6,808 bases of DNA, taken from JAICWP01 sp035935775. Lineage in GTDB: Bacteria; Acidobacteriota; Terriglobia; Terriglobales; Acidobacteriaceae. The DNA lies in assembly GCA_035935775.1 (NCBI GenBank), contig DASYWT010000155.1, positions 1-6,808 on the forward strand, given 5' to 3'. The notes beneath the pieces were generated by a model, which was given only the letters and a program-made list of their open reading frames with translations, had not been told where the DNA came from and did not search any database. The position numbers were made by a program, and so were the translations under genes. Below are positions 1 to 5,271 of the stretch, in pieces (the stretch's first letter is position 1; each line of letters begins with the position of its first letter).

Positions 1-1464
1 TACACGCGGCAGCTGCTGACAAAAATCCCGTCCATGGCCAAGGGCCTGAAGATCGGCGGCGGCTCTACCGCCCCCACCGTGGCCACCGGCGGAATGACGA
101 CTTTCACCTCTCCGGCCATCAGCCCCGCCTACCTGGGAGTGGGCTACATCATCGGCCCGCGCCTGGCGGCCCTTAATTTCGCCGGCGGTGTGGTGGCCTG
201 GGGACTGCTGGTGCCGCTTCTAATTTATTTCCTGGGACCCAACCTGCCCATGCCTGCGGGCAGCAATGCGATGGGCTACTGGGGCGGAATTGCGGGGGCG
301 GTCTGGTATTCCATTGTGCGCCCCATTGCCGTCGGCGGCATGCTGGTGGGCGCCGGTTACACGTTGTTCAAGATGCGCAAGCAGTTGGGCGCCGGAATGG
401 CGCGGGCTATCTCCGACCTGAAAAAGTCCGCCGCTGCCCATGAGGCCACGGACCGCACAGAACGCGACCTGAACGCCAAGGTGGTTTTTGCCGGCGTGGC
501 CGTCGTACTCGTGGCCATGATTGCCCTGTATTACTTTTTTATCGTCGGCGCGGGAAACCTGACCGTGTCGAAGGTGGTTGGCGGGGCGGTTGTGGCCGCT
601 CTGGTCATGGTGATTCTCGGCTTCTTCTTTGCCGCTGTGTCCGGAAACCTGGTAGGGCTGATCGGCTCTTCCAACAACCCGGTCTCCGGATTGACCTTGT
701 GCACGCTGGTAGTGGCGGCGCTACTGATGGTGGCGCTGGGTGTCTCCGGCGTTGGGGGCGTGGCCGCGGTATTGGGGGTGGCTGCCGTGGTCTGCGTTTC
801 CTCGGCGGTGGCCGGAGAGATGCTGCAGGACTTGAAAGTCGGCCATATCCTGGGGGGCACGCCCTCCAAGATGCAAATCGGCGACCTCTTTGGCATTGCC
901 GTTTCCGGCCTGGTGCTTTTCTTCCCCTTGATGATCCTGGATAAGGCCTACCACTTCGGAACGGCGGCGCTGCCCGCGCCACAAGCCGGGCTGATGGCCA
1001 TGCTGGCCCAGGGCATCGTGGGCGGCAACATGGCATGGCCGCTGGTGGTGGTAGGCATCCTCATGGGCTTCGCCATGATCATGATCGAGGTGCGCAGCCC
1101 CATGCTGTTCGCCGTAGGCATGTATCTGCCGCTGGAGACCACGTTCGCCATCTTCCTCGGCGGCGTGATTCGCTGGGTCACCGACAGGCTGCGCGACCGC
1201 CGCGGCTTCAATGACGCGCAAAAAGCACGCGTGGATAATGCCGGCGTGCTTACTGCCTCGGGCCTGATCGCAGGCGAGGCGCTCTGCGGACTGGTCATCG
1301 CCGGCATTGTGGGCTCGGGACACTCGCTACCGCAGATTTTCGCCAACCCGCACTGGATTTCAGGGCTGATCGGGCTGGCGATTTTGATCGCGATCATGAT
1401 CAAGGTGCCGCTGGCCAATGCCGGCCGGCCGGAGGATCCGGCGCCGCCGACTGCGATCATGTGA
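1..1464 (+). CDS. OPT-family oligopeptide transporter, C-terminal part (5' end outside window)
   Basis: This is a polytopic inner-membrane protein of the OPT (oligopeptide transporter) family, whose members import small peptides or metal chelates by ion coupling; the substrate here cannot be read. The frame is open from base 1 (codons for YTRQLLTKIPS precede the ATG at 34), so that ATG is internal and the true start lies upstream. Counting from that Met, family motifs are GSSNNPVSG (about 211-219, the conserved NPVSG loop), QDLKVGHILGGTP (about 265-277), FAVGMYLPLETT (about 359-370) and GLIAGEAL (about 410-417), between many hydrophobic segments. A charged loop lies at about 113-149 and another at 383-401. 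Bacterial members usually run over 600 residues; 487 are in the window, so roughly 150 to 200 are missing. It ends at TGA 1462-1464 with a possible terminator across the stop. Family assignment is firm; substrate is unknown. Confidence 0.9.
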   Translation, partial: YTRQLLTKIPSMAKGLKIGGGSTAPTVATGGMTTFTSPAISPAYLGVGYIIGPRLAALNFAGGVVAWGLLVPLLIYFLGPNLPMPAGSNAMGYWGGIAGAVWYSIVRPIAVGGMLVGAGYTLFKMRKQLGAGMARAISDLKKSAAAHEATDRTERDLNAKVVFAGVAVVLVAMIALYYFFIVGAGNLTVSKVVGGAVVAALVMVILGFFFAAVSGNLVGLIGSSNNPVSGLTLCTLVVAALLMVALGVSGVGGVAAVLGVAAVVCVSSAVAGEMLQDLKVGHILGGTPSKMQIGDLFGIAVSGLVLFFPLMILDKAYHFGTAALPAPQAGLMAMLAQGIVGGNMAWPLVVVGILMGFAMIMIEVRSPMLFAVGMYLPLETTFAIFLGGVIRWVTDRLRDRRGFNDAQKARVDNAGVLTASGLIAGEALCGLVIAGIVGSGHSLPQIFANPHWISGLIGLAILIAIMIKVPLANAGRPEDPAPPTAIM

Positions 1465-1475
1465 GCGCCGTTTTT
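1439..1475 (+). terminator. Candidate intrinsic terminator of the OPT gene
   Basis: CGGCGC at 1439-1444 is the exact complement of GCGCCG at 1465-1470, and five Ts follow directly at 1471-1475. The stem encloses a 20-base loop that includes the last codons and the stop codon. The stem is GC-only and the T run is correctly placed, but six pairs with a 20-base loop is modest, so this is a candidate only. Confidence 0.4.
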
Positions 1476-1495
1476 AATCGCAGAGGACACAGAGG
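1476..1495 (+). repeat. ACAGAGGACACAGAGG-type dispersed repeat, copy 1
   Basis: AATCGCAGAGGACACAGAGG lies 11 bases after the OPT stop codon. Its reverse complement matches 1913-1932 (CCTCTGCGTCCTCTGTGGTT) with three differences, so the two copies face each other across the OPT-yggS gap. Related degenerate copies are at 2623-2643 (same orientation) and 2834-2856 (opposite orientation). From memory, sequences of this kind are common between genes in several bacterial phyla; their role is not established. Confidence 0.75.
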
Positions 1496-1531
1496 GCATC
1501 GCGGTTTGGGCTAACGATTCCCTACCCTACC

Positions 1532-1768
1532 CTGTCATCCTGAGCAGTTTTTTCTGTCATCCTGAGCGAGCGTGACCGAGCGAACGCGAGGGAGCGCGAG
1601 TCGAAGGACCTCGCGTCTGCTTGATCCGCATCTGCCGCGCCAGGGAGTTCTCACATCTACAGTGCGTCGGCTCTGATCCCGGCAGAAATTCCTTGTGACA
1701 GTTCCGTACGTGCGGAAACCGCAGGGGTGTTTCGACTCGGGCATACGCCCTCGCTCAACATGACAGGA
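1532..1768. repeat. TGTCATCCTGAGCGAG-type inverted repeat element
   Basis: CTGTCATCCTGAGC occurs at 1532-1545 and again at 1554-1567, a direct duplication with 22-base spacing. The second copy continues into GAGCG and, after a purine-rich stretch, CGAGTCGAAGGACC at 1597-1610. On the other side, 1725-1767 read in reverse complement gives CTGTCATGTTGAGCGAGG and then CGAGTCGAAACACC. This is the same two-part sequence inverted, so an element of about 215 bases (1554-1768) has diverged inverted ends. The middle (about 1613-1725) has no gene; a small hairpin (TTCCG 1702-1706 with CGGAA 1713-1717) is visible there. I see no transposase and no clear target duplication. Sequences like this recur in many bacterial genomes as non-coding dispersed repeats, possibly MITE-like. 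Confidence 0.75.
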
Positions 1769-1838
1769 GCTATCTTTACAGTGGCTATCTTTACAGTGGC
1801 TATCTTTACAGTAGCTATTTTTACAGTAGCTATCTTTA
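1769..1838. repeat. Tandem array of a 15-bp unit, about 4.7 copies
   Basis: The unit GCTATCTTTACAGTG repeats head to tail at 1769-1783, 1784-1798, 1799-1813 (last base A), 1814-1828 (C to T at the sixth base, last base A) and partially at 1829-1838. The first two units are identical and later ones differ by one or two bases. The AT-rich unit contrasts with the GC-rich surroundings. The period is a multiple of three, so the minus strand stays open across it and gives a CKDSH-like peptide repeat; this is taken as a by-product, not as coding. There are no spacers, so it is not a CRISPR. Copy number may vary between strains. Confidence 0.9.
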
Positions 1839-1872
1839 GGAGATGATCGAAGCACCGCTTGCCGCCCGCAGA

Positions 1873-1938
1873 TTCGAAAATCTTCCATCATCAATCTAAA
1901 ATCCCTATGTGACCTCTGCGTCCTCTGTGGTTGAAAAT
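1873..1938 (+). repeat. Composite start-proximal repeat, copy 1 (upstream of and into yggS)
   Basis: The order is TTCGAAAA (1873-1880), two heptamer-like units TCCATCA and TCAATCT (1884-1897), AAAATCC, then CCTCTGCGTCCTCTGTGGTT (1913-1932) and GAAAAT. The same order appears before the DUF167 gene at 2794-2860. The CCTCTGTGG part overlaps the first codons of yggS in this copy. The two copies are similar in order and motif but not identical, so they look like members of a repeat family and not a recent duplication. Confidence 0.7.
1874..1902 (+). promoter_or_regulatory. Candidate promoter placing the transcript start at the yggS GTG
   Basis: TCGAAA (1874-1879, four of six bases of TTGACA) and TAAAAT (1897-1902, five of six bases of TATAAT) are separated by 17 bases. 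Initiation about seven bases downstream would fall at the GTG at 1909, giving a leaderless mRNA. That fits the absence of a Shine-Dalgarno sequence before this start. Both hexamers lie inside a repeat and AT-rich hexamers arise easily by chance, so this is weak. Confidence 0.35.
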
Positions 1939-2625
1939 CTTGCCGCTGTGCGCGAACGGATCGCCGCCGCAGCGCGGCACGCGGGCCGCCGCCCGGAAGA
2001 GATCGCCTTGATGGCGGTCAGCAAGACCTTCCCTCCGGCAGTGATCCGCGAAGCCTACGAGGCCGGCCAGCGCCTTTTCGGCGAAAACCGGGTGCAGGAG
2101 TTCGCGGAGAAGGCCGCCGCGCTCAGCGTACTCGCCGGCGTTGAATGGCACTTGATCGGCCACTTGCAAAGCAACAAGGCGGCCAAGGCGGCGGAGTTGT
2201 TCAGCGCCGTTGATTCCGTGGATTCCCTGCGCCTGGCGGAAAAGCTGAACGCCGCGGCGCAGAAGGCGAACAAACGTCTGTCCGTCTTGATTGAAATTAA
2301 TGTGGGTGGAGAAGCTGCGAAGAGCGGCGTGGCACCTGATTCGCCCGAACTGGAGCAGTTGCTGGCTGCCGTGCCGCAGCTCACGGCGCTCCAGTTTCGC
2401 GGGCTGATGACGATTCCGCCCTTCACCGAAGACCCGCAGCAAGCCCGGCCCTTTTTCCGGCGGCTGCGCGAACTGCGCGATCAGATCGCCGCGCGTCACC
2501 TTCCAGGTGTCAGCTTGGACGGGATTTCTATGGGCATGTCGCACGATTTCGAAGTGGCGATTGAAGAGGGCTCCACCTGCGTGCGCGTGGGCACAGCGAT
2601 TTTTGGGGAAAGGACAAAGCATTAA
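1909..2625 (+). CDS. yggS: YggS/PLPBP-family pyridoxal phosphate homeostasis protein
   Basis: This is a cytoplasmic single-domain PLP-binding protein with the alanine-racemase-like TIM-barrel fold; the family buffers PLP and affects amino-acid and keto-acid pools without a known catalytic reaction. The 238-residue length is typical. Visible motifs are AVSKT with the expected PLP lysine Lys39, FGENRVQE (57-64), WHLIGHLQSNK (80-90), RGLMTIPP (164-171), SMGMSHDFEVAIEEGST (207-223) and RVGTAIFG (226-233), the last two forming the phosphate-binding side. The GTG start at 1909 lies inside a dispersed repeat and has no Shine-Dalgarno sequence; an in-frame GTG at 1927 would also give a normal N-terminus (VVENLAAV), so the start is uncertain by six codons. 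The stop TAA overlaps another repeat copy. A DUF167 gene follows after 241 bases, recalling the yggS-yggT-yggU cluster of other bacteria. Confidence 0.93.
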   Translation: MTSASSVVENLAAVRERIAAAARHAGRRPEEIALMAVSKTFPPAVIREAYEAGQRLFGENRVQEFAEKAAALSVLAGVEWHLIGHLQSNKAAKAAELFSAVDSVDSLRLAEKLNAAAQKANKRLSVLIEINVGGEAAKSGVAPDSPELEQLLAAVPQLTALQFRGLMTIPPFTEDPQQARPFFRRLRELRDQIAARHLPGVSLDGISMGMSHDFEVAIEEGSTCVRVGTAIFGERTKH

Positions 2626-2643
2626 CCACAAAGCGCACGAAGG
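2623..2643 (+). repeat. ACCACAGAGG-type dispersed repeat, degenerate copy at the yggS stop
   Basis: TAACCACAAAGCGCACGAAG and the following G resemble the AACCACAGAGGACACAGAGG pattern, in the same orientation as 1476-1495. The TAA that opens it is the yggS stop codon. An opposed copy lies at 2834-2856, so this gap is bounded the same way as the OPT-yggS gap. Confidence 0.55.
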
Positions 2644-2650
2644 AAAGAAG

Positions 2651-2793
2651 CATTTAGCACTTAGCACTTAGCCAGCAGCGGGCGTTGCTGCTCCCGACCT
2701 GCATTCTACTAAGACTCGCTGTCGAGCAGTTTCTTGGCAGCGCCAAAAGGGTTCACGGGCTAAATGCCAGGTGCTAATTACTAAGTGCTAATG
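2651..2793. repeat. Inverted-repeat element with 7-bp arrays at both ends
   Basis: The left end holds heptamers TTAGCAC (2654-2660), TTAGCAC (2661-2667) and TTAGCCA (2668-2674). The right end holds the complementary GTGCTAA (2771-2777), TTACTAA (2778-2784) and GTGCTAA (2785-2791). The outer 13 to 14 bases are near-perfect inverted repeats: CATTTAGCACTTAG on the left, CATTAGCACTTAG on the right when read in reverse complement. The core of about 95 bases contains no gene I recognise. It has small hairpins: AGCAGC 2674-2679 with GCTGCT 2687-2692, and CGCTG 2717-2721 with CAGCG 2738-2742. I see no target duplication. Because each unit contains TAG and the period is 7, the array puts stops in all three frames on either strand. 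Confidence 0.75.
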
Positions 2794-2860
2794 TTCGAAA
2801 TTCTCAATCATCAATCTTCAATCAAAAATTTTCGGTGTCTCCGTGTCTCCGTGGTGAAAT
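2794..2860 (+). repeat. Composite start-proximal repeat, copy 2 (upstream of the DUF167 gene)
   Basis: The order is TTCGAAA (2794-2800), three heptamers TCAATCA, TCAATCT and TCAATCA (2804-2824), AAAATTTT, then GGTGTCTCCGTGTCTCCGTG followed by GTG (2834-2856) and AAAT. The arrangement matches the repeat before yggS (1873-1938). It ends seven bases before the GTG start of the next gene, so it occupies the place of that gene's 5' leader. The second part here has an 8-base internal period (GTCTCCGT twice) where copy 1 has about 9. Confidence 0.7.
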
Positions 2861-2866
2861 ACGGTC

Positions 2867-3163
2867 GTGATCCCAATCCGCGACACTTCCGCTGGCGCCA
2901 CCTTCGCGGTCAAGGTCCAGCCTCGAGCGCGCAAGAACGCCGTCACAGGGGTGTTGGGCGACGCTCTCAAGCTGGCGCTCACTGCCCCGCCGGTGGAAGG
3001 CAGGGCCAACCAGGCCTGCATCGAGTTTCTGGCCGAATTTTTGAATGTGCCGCGGAGCTCAGTTACGATAGTCGCCGGCCAGACCAGCCGGAGTAAGGTC
3101 ATTCGCGTCGCCGGCCGAACAGCCGCCGAGGTGGAGCAAAGGTTGCGGGCTGCTTTACCCTAA
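2867..3163 (+). CDS. yggU: DUF167 / YggU-family protein
   Basis: This small cytoplasmic protein of 98 residues belongs to the DUF167 (YggU) family, whose biochemical role is unknown. The family core is clear: AVKVQPRARKNAV (14-26), then LTAPPVEGRANQACIEFLAE (38-57, the conserved APPxxGxAN motif), then SSVTIVAGQTSRSK (64-77). The length is normal for the family. The GTG at 2867 is practically forced, because an in-frame TGA lies at 2855-2857 and no other start codon lies between. No Shine-Dalgarno sequence precedes it; a dispersed repeat sits there instead. It probably heads an operon with the transporter 26 bases downstream and the AlkD-like gene after that. Its closeness to yggS matches a common genomic association, although no yggT-like membrane gene lies between them. 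The symbol is given by family membership only. Confidence 0.88.
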   Translation: MIPIRDTSAGATFAVKVQPRARKNAVTGVLGDALKLALTAPPVEGRANQACIEFLAEFLNVPRSSVTIVAGQTSRSKVIRVAGRTAAEVEQRLRAALP

Positions 3164-3177
3164 GTTGCGGGCCGCCC

Positions 3178-3183
3178 GAGGAG
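3178..3183 (+). promoter_or_regulatory. Shine-Dalgarno GAGGAG fixing a TTG start
   Basis: GAGGAG lies six bases before the TTG at 3190. No ATG or GTG in the same frame is nearby upstream, so this site supports TTG as the transporter start. It is the only strong ribosome binding site I see among the complete genes of the window. Confidence 0.75.
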
Positions 3184-3189
3184 AATACT

Positions 3190-4482
3190 TTGAGCCTGTC
3201 GCAGCGCTGGGAGGAAATCCGCACCGGCTTCACGCGTCCCTTCTGGGTCGCCAACGTCAGCGAGCTTTTTGAGCGCCTTTCGTATTACGCAGCGTTCGCC
3301 TCGCTGGTTCGTTATCTGCACGAAACCCTGCGCTTTCCCTCGGAGCAGGCGGGCAGTCTGGCCGGCCTGTTTGGCGGCCTGGTTTGGTTTCTGGCGGCAT
3401 TCGGCGGCGCGGTTGCCGATCGCATGGGCTTCCGCCGCTCGCTTTCCCTTGCCTATCTCATCCTGACTTGCGCCTACTTCTTGCTGGGGTCGCTGGGAGC
3501 GCCCTGGTTTGCCCCGGTGCGCAATGCGCTGCCCCTAATCGTGGTGGTCGTCTTTATTCTCTCCCTGCCGGCCCTGGGTATTGCCCTGGTCAAACCCAGC
3601 GTGGTGGGCACCACGGCGCGCACTTCCAAAGACAATGTCCGCTCCATTGGCTATTCGATTTATTACACGCTGGTAAACATCGGTGGGGCGGCGGGACCGT
3701 TTGTGGCTTCTATCGTCCATCGGCATATGAGCGTGAACAATGTGTTTCGCGTGGCCGCCTTAAGCGTGTTCCTGATGTTCTTCGCCGTGTTGCTGCTTTT
3801 CAAGGAGCCACGCCGGGCCGAAGAAGTGCAAACCGCGAGCATCGGACAGGCGGCGCGCAATTTCTGGACAGTGCTCTCTAATCCCCGCTTCATGCTGTTC
3901 TTGATCATCTTCACCGGTTACTGGATTGTTTACTGGCAGGAGTTCATCATCCTGCCGTTGTACGTGCATGAATTCGTGGATGCGAAGTTCGACACCGAAC
4001 TGATGCTGGTGACGGGCCCGCTGACCGTGATCTCGCTGCAGATGGCCGCCAGCTTCCTGACGCAGAAGATTGCGGCCTTTCGCGCCGTGATCCTGGGCAC
4101 CCTGATCTCCGCCCTGGCCTGGCTCATCCTGGTAGCACATCCCACCGGTCCCTTTGTGATTGTTACGTTGTTCGCCATCTCGCTGGGAGAGATTACCCAG
4201 GCGCCGCGCTATTACGAATACATTTCCCACCTGGCGCCTTCCGGCCAGCAAGGCACGTATATGGGTTTTGCATTTTTGCCCATCGGCATTGGCTCCCTCA
4301 TTGGCGGATGGTTTGGCGGGCTGCTGTTTCACCAATTCGGAGAAGTGATGCACCGGCCGGGAGGCATTTGGCTAACCCTGGCCGCCGTGGGCGTACTTAC
4401 CGCCGCCCTGCTCTGGATTTACGACCGCGTGGTGCGCGCGTCCCAGCCGCAACCGGTGGTCCAGGCAGCGCCTTCCGCCTAG
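3190..4482 (+). CDS. POT/PTR2-like major facilitator transporter
   Basis: This inner-membrane protein of 430 residues belongs to the major facilitator superfamily and most resembles the proton-coupled oligopeptide transporters (POT/PTR2). Evidence for POT: ELFERLSYY at 25-33 matches the helix-1 ExxER signature (Glu25, Glu28, Arg29) used in proton coupling; GIALVKPSVVG at 130-140 resembles the helix-4 KP motif; IYYTLVNIGGAAGPF at 157-171 resembles the PTR2 signature; and SLGEITQAPRYYEYISHLAP at 331-350 carries Glu334 where POTs have the helix-10 glutamate. ADRMGFRRS (76-84) is the usual MFS loop 2-3. It is shorter than many bacterial POTs (about 450 to 500), which suggests 12 helices without the extra inserted pair. 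The likely cargo is di- or tripeptides, but POT relatives also move other solutes. The TTG start is supported by GAGGAG. It sits between yggU and the AlkD-like gene with small gaps, probably co-transcribed. Confidence 0.82.
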   Translation: MSLSQRWEEIRTGFTRPFWVANVSELFERLSYYAAFASLVRYLHETLRFPSEQAGSLAGLFGGLVWFLAAFGGAVADRMGFRRSLSLAYLILTCAYFLLGSLGAPWFAPVRNALPLIVVVVFILSLPALGIALVKPSVVGTTARTSKDNVRSIGYSIYYTLVNIGGAAGPFVASIVHRHMSVNNVFRVAALSVFLMFFAVLLLFKEPRRAEEVQTASIGQAARNFWTVLSNPRFMLFLIIFTGYWIVYWQEFIILPLYVHEFVDAKFDTELMLVTGPLTVISLQMAASFLTQKIAAFRAVILGTLISALAWLILVAHPTGPFVIVTLFAISLGEITQAPRYYEYISHLAPSGQQGTYMGFAFLPIGIGSLIGGWFGGLLFHQFGEVMHRPGGIWLTLAAVGVLTAALLWIYDRVVRASQPQPVVQAAPSA

Positions 4483-4492
4483 GGTTCCAGCC

Positions 4493-5212
4493 ATGCGCTC
4501 TCCCGCCAACCTGGCGAAACACATCCGCAAGCTGCTGCGCGACCACGGCTCTCCGCAGCATGCCGCTAGCGTGCAGCGCTTCTTCACGGAACCTGTGGCC
4601 TCTCGTGGCTGGCGCACCCCCGACCTGCGCAAGGCGGCTGTACGCATGCGCCGCCCCATCCTCGCGCATGCCGGGCCCGACTACCTGCTGCAGGTGTCGG
4701 ATAAGCTTTTTCGCGGCCGCGTGGTCGAGGAAAAAGTCATGGCCGTGCTGCTGCTGGAAAAATCGGTGTCTCAATTCGGCGACCGTGCATTCCATCTGCT
4801 GGAAGGCTGGCTTGATCGGGTAAGCAACTGGGACGATCACGATGCCCTGGTGCACATGCTGCTAGGGCCCTTGCTGGTCGCCGAACCTCGCCGCGCCCGC
4901 CTCGCGCTGCGCTGGACGAGGTCAAAGAACCGCTGGCGCCGGCGCGCGGCAGCGGTCGTGTTGATCCGCGGCGCCCGCAAGGAGATGTTCGAGCGCGAAA
5001 TCCGCCGAGTCTCGGACCAGCTCTTACGTGATAAAGACGAAATGGTGCAGAAAGGTTTGGGGTGGCTGCTTCGGGAGTGGGCCAAAAAGACTCCCGCGCG
5101 GGCGCTTCCCTATCTGCTGCGGATTCGCGCCCGCGCATCTCGCCTGGTGCTGCGCACCGCCTGCGAGAAGCTGAGCGCGCCGCAGCGCGCCCAAGTGCTG
5201 GCGAGGTGGTAG
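4493..5212 (+). CDS. AlkD-like DNA alkylation repair protein (HEAT-repeat DNA glycosylase)
   Basis: This 239-residue alpha-helical protein of the AlkD/AlkC-like family has HEAT-like repeats that wrap DNA; characterised members excise positively charged alkylated purines such as 3- and 7-alkyl adducts without flipping the base. Family landmarks: RGWRTPDLRK (38-47), EEKVMAVLLLEK (79-90), NWDDHD (112-117), NRWRRRAAAVVLI (146-158) and VQKGLGWLLREW (185-196). By spacing, Trp113, Asp117, an arginine at 150 or 151, and Trp191 correspond to Trp109, Asp113, Arg148 and Trp187 of Bacillus cereus AlkD, so the lesion-contacting set seems intact. Length is typical. The ATG is 10 bases after the transporter stop with only a weak AGGG upstream, which suggests translation from a shared message. 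The last codon and stop (TGG TAG) fall in an imperfect unit of a heptamer array. Family assignment is good; the exact lesion range is not readable. Confidence 0.87.
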   Translation: MRSPANLAKHIRKLLRDHGSPQHAASVQRFFTEPVASRGWRTPDLRKAAVRMRRPILAHAGPDYLLQVSDKLFRGRVVEEKVMAVLLLEKSVSQFGDRAFHLLEGWLDRVSNWDDHDALVHMLLGPLLVAEPRRARLALRWTRSKNRWRRRAAAVVLIRGARKEMFEREIRRVSDQLLRDKDEMVQKGLGWLLREWAKKTPARALPYLLRIRARASRLVLRTACEKLSAPQRAQVLARW

Positions 5213-5239
5213 TTGGTGGTTGGTGGTTGGTGGTTGGTG
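5205..5239. repeat. 7-bp tandem array GTTGGTG, four perfect units plus one imperfect
   Basis: GTTGGTG repeats exactly at 5212-5218, 5219-5225, 5226-5232 and 5233-5239; 5205-5211 (GGTGGTA) is a degenerate unit. The AlkD-like stop codon TAG (5210-5212) lies at the junction of the degenerate and first perfect unit, so the array reaches into the coding end. G-runs are only two long, so any quadruplex would be a weak two-tier one. Its partner array is at 5272-5299. Confidence 0.9.
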
Positions 5240-5271
5240 CCAGCTACGAACTACTACCAGGTCCCCGTTGC

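Noticed and set aside
721..1323. 200-codon minus-strand frame inside the OPT gene
   Set aside because: It is antisense to conserved OPT motifs, with a His- and Gln-rich composition typical of shadow frames.
1613..1725. Small RNA or tRNA in the centre of the OPT-yggS gap
   Set aside because: Only a 5-pair hairpin (1702-1717) is visible; there is no cloverleaf, no promoter-terminator pair, and the segment lies between inverted repeat ends.
1769..1838. CRISPR array or replication iterons
   Set aside because: The units are contiguous with no spacers, too short for CRISPR repeats, and there is no cas, rep or dnaA-type context.
1535..1894. 119-codon minus-strand frame with a CKDSH repeat
   Set aside because: It is made entirely of the inverted repeat element and the 15-bp array. 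The peptide repeat follows from the period being a multiple of three, and the rest is the usual translation of a dispersed repeat.
1891..2667. 258-codon open frame on the minus strand opposite yggS
   Set aside because: It lies fully antisense to a confident YggS-family protein, has no motif, and extends only into repeat DNA.
2785..3096. 103-codon plus-strand frame overlapping the DUF167 gene
   Set aside because: It is in a different frame from the family-matching protein, starts inside the repeat, and has no recognisable domain.
1..4482. The OPT and POT-like transporters as one peptide-uptake system
   Set aside because: They belong to unrelated superfamilies and are separated by yggS, yggU and two repeat-filled gaps with a candidate terminator, so a shared system is not supported beyond a possible common substrate type.
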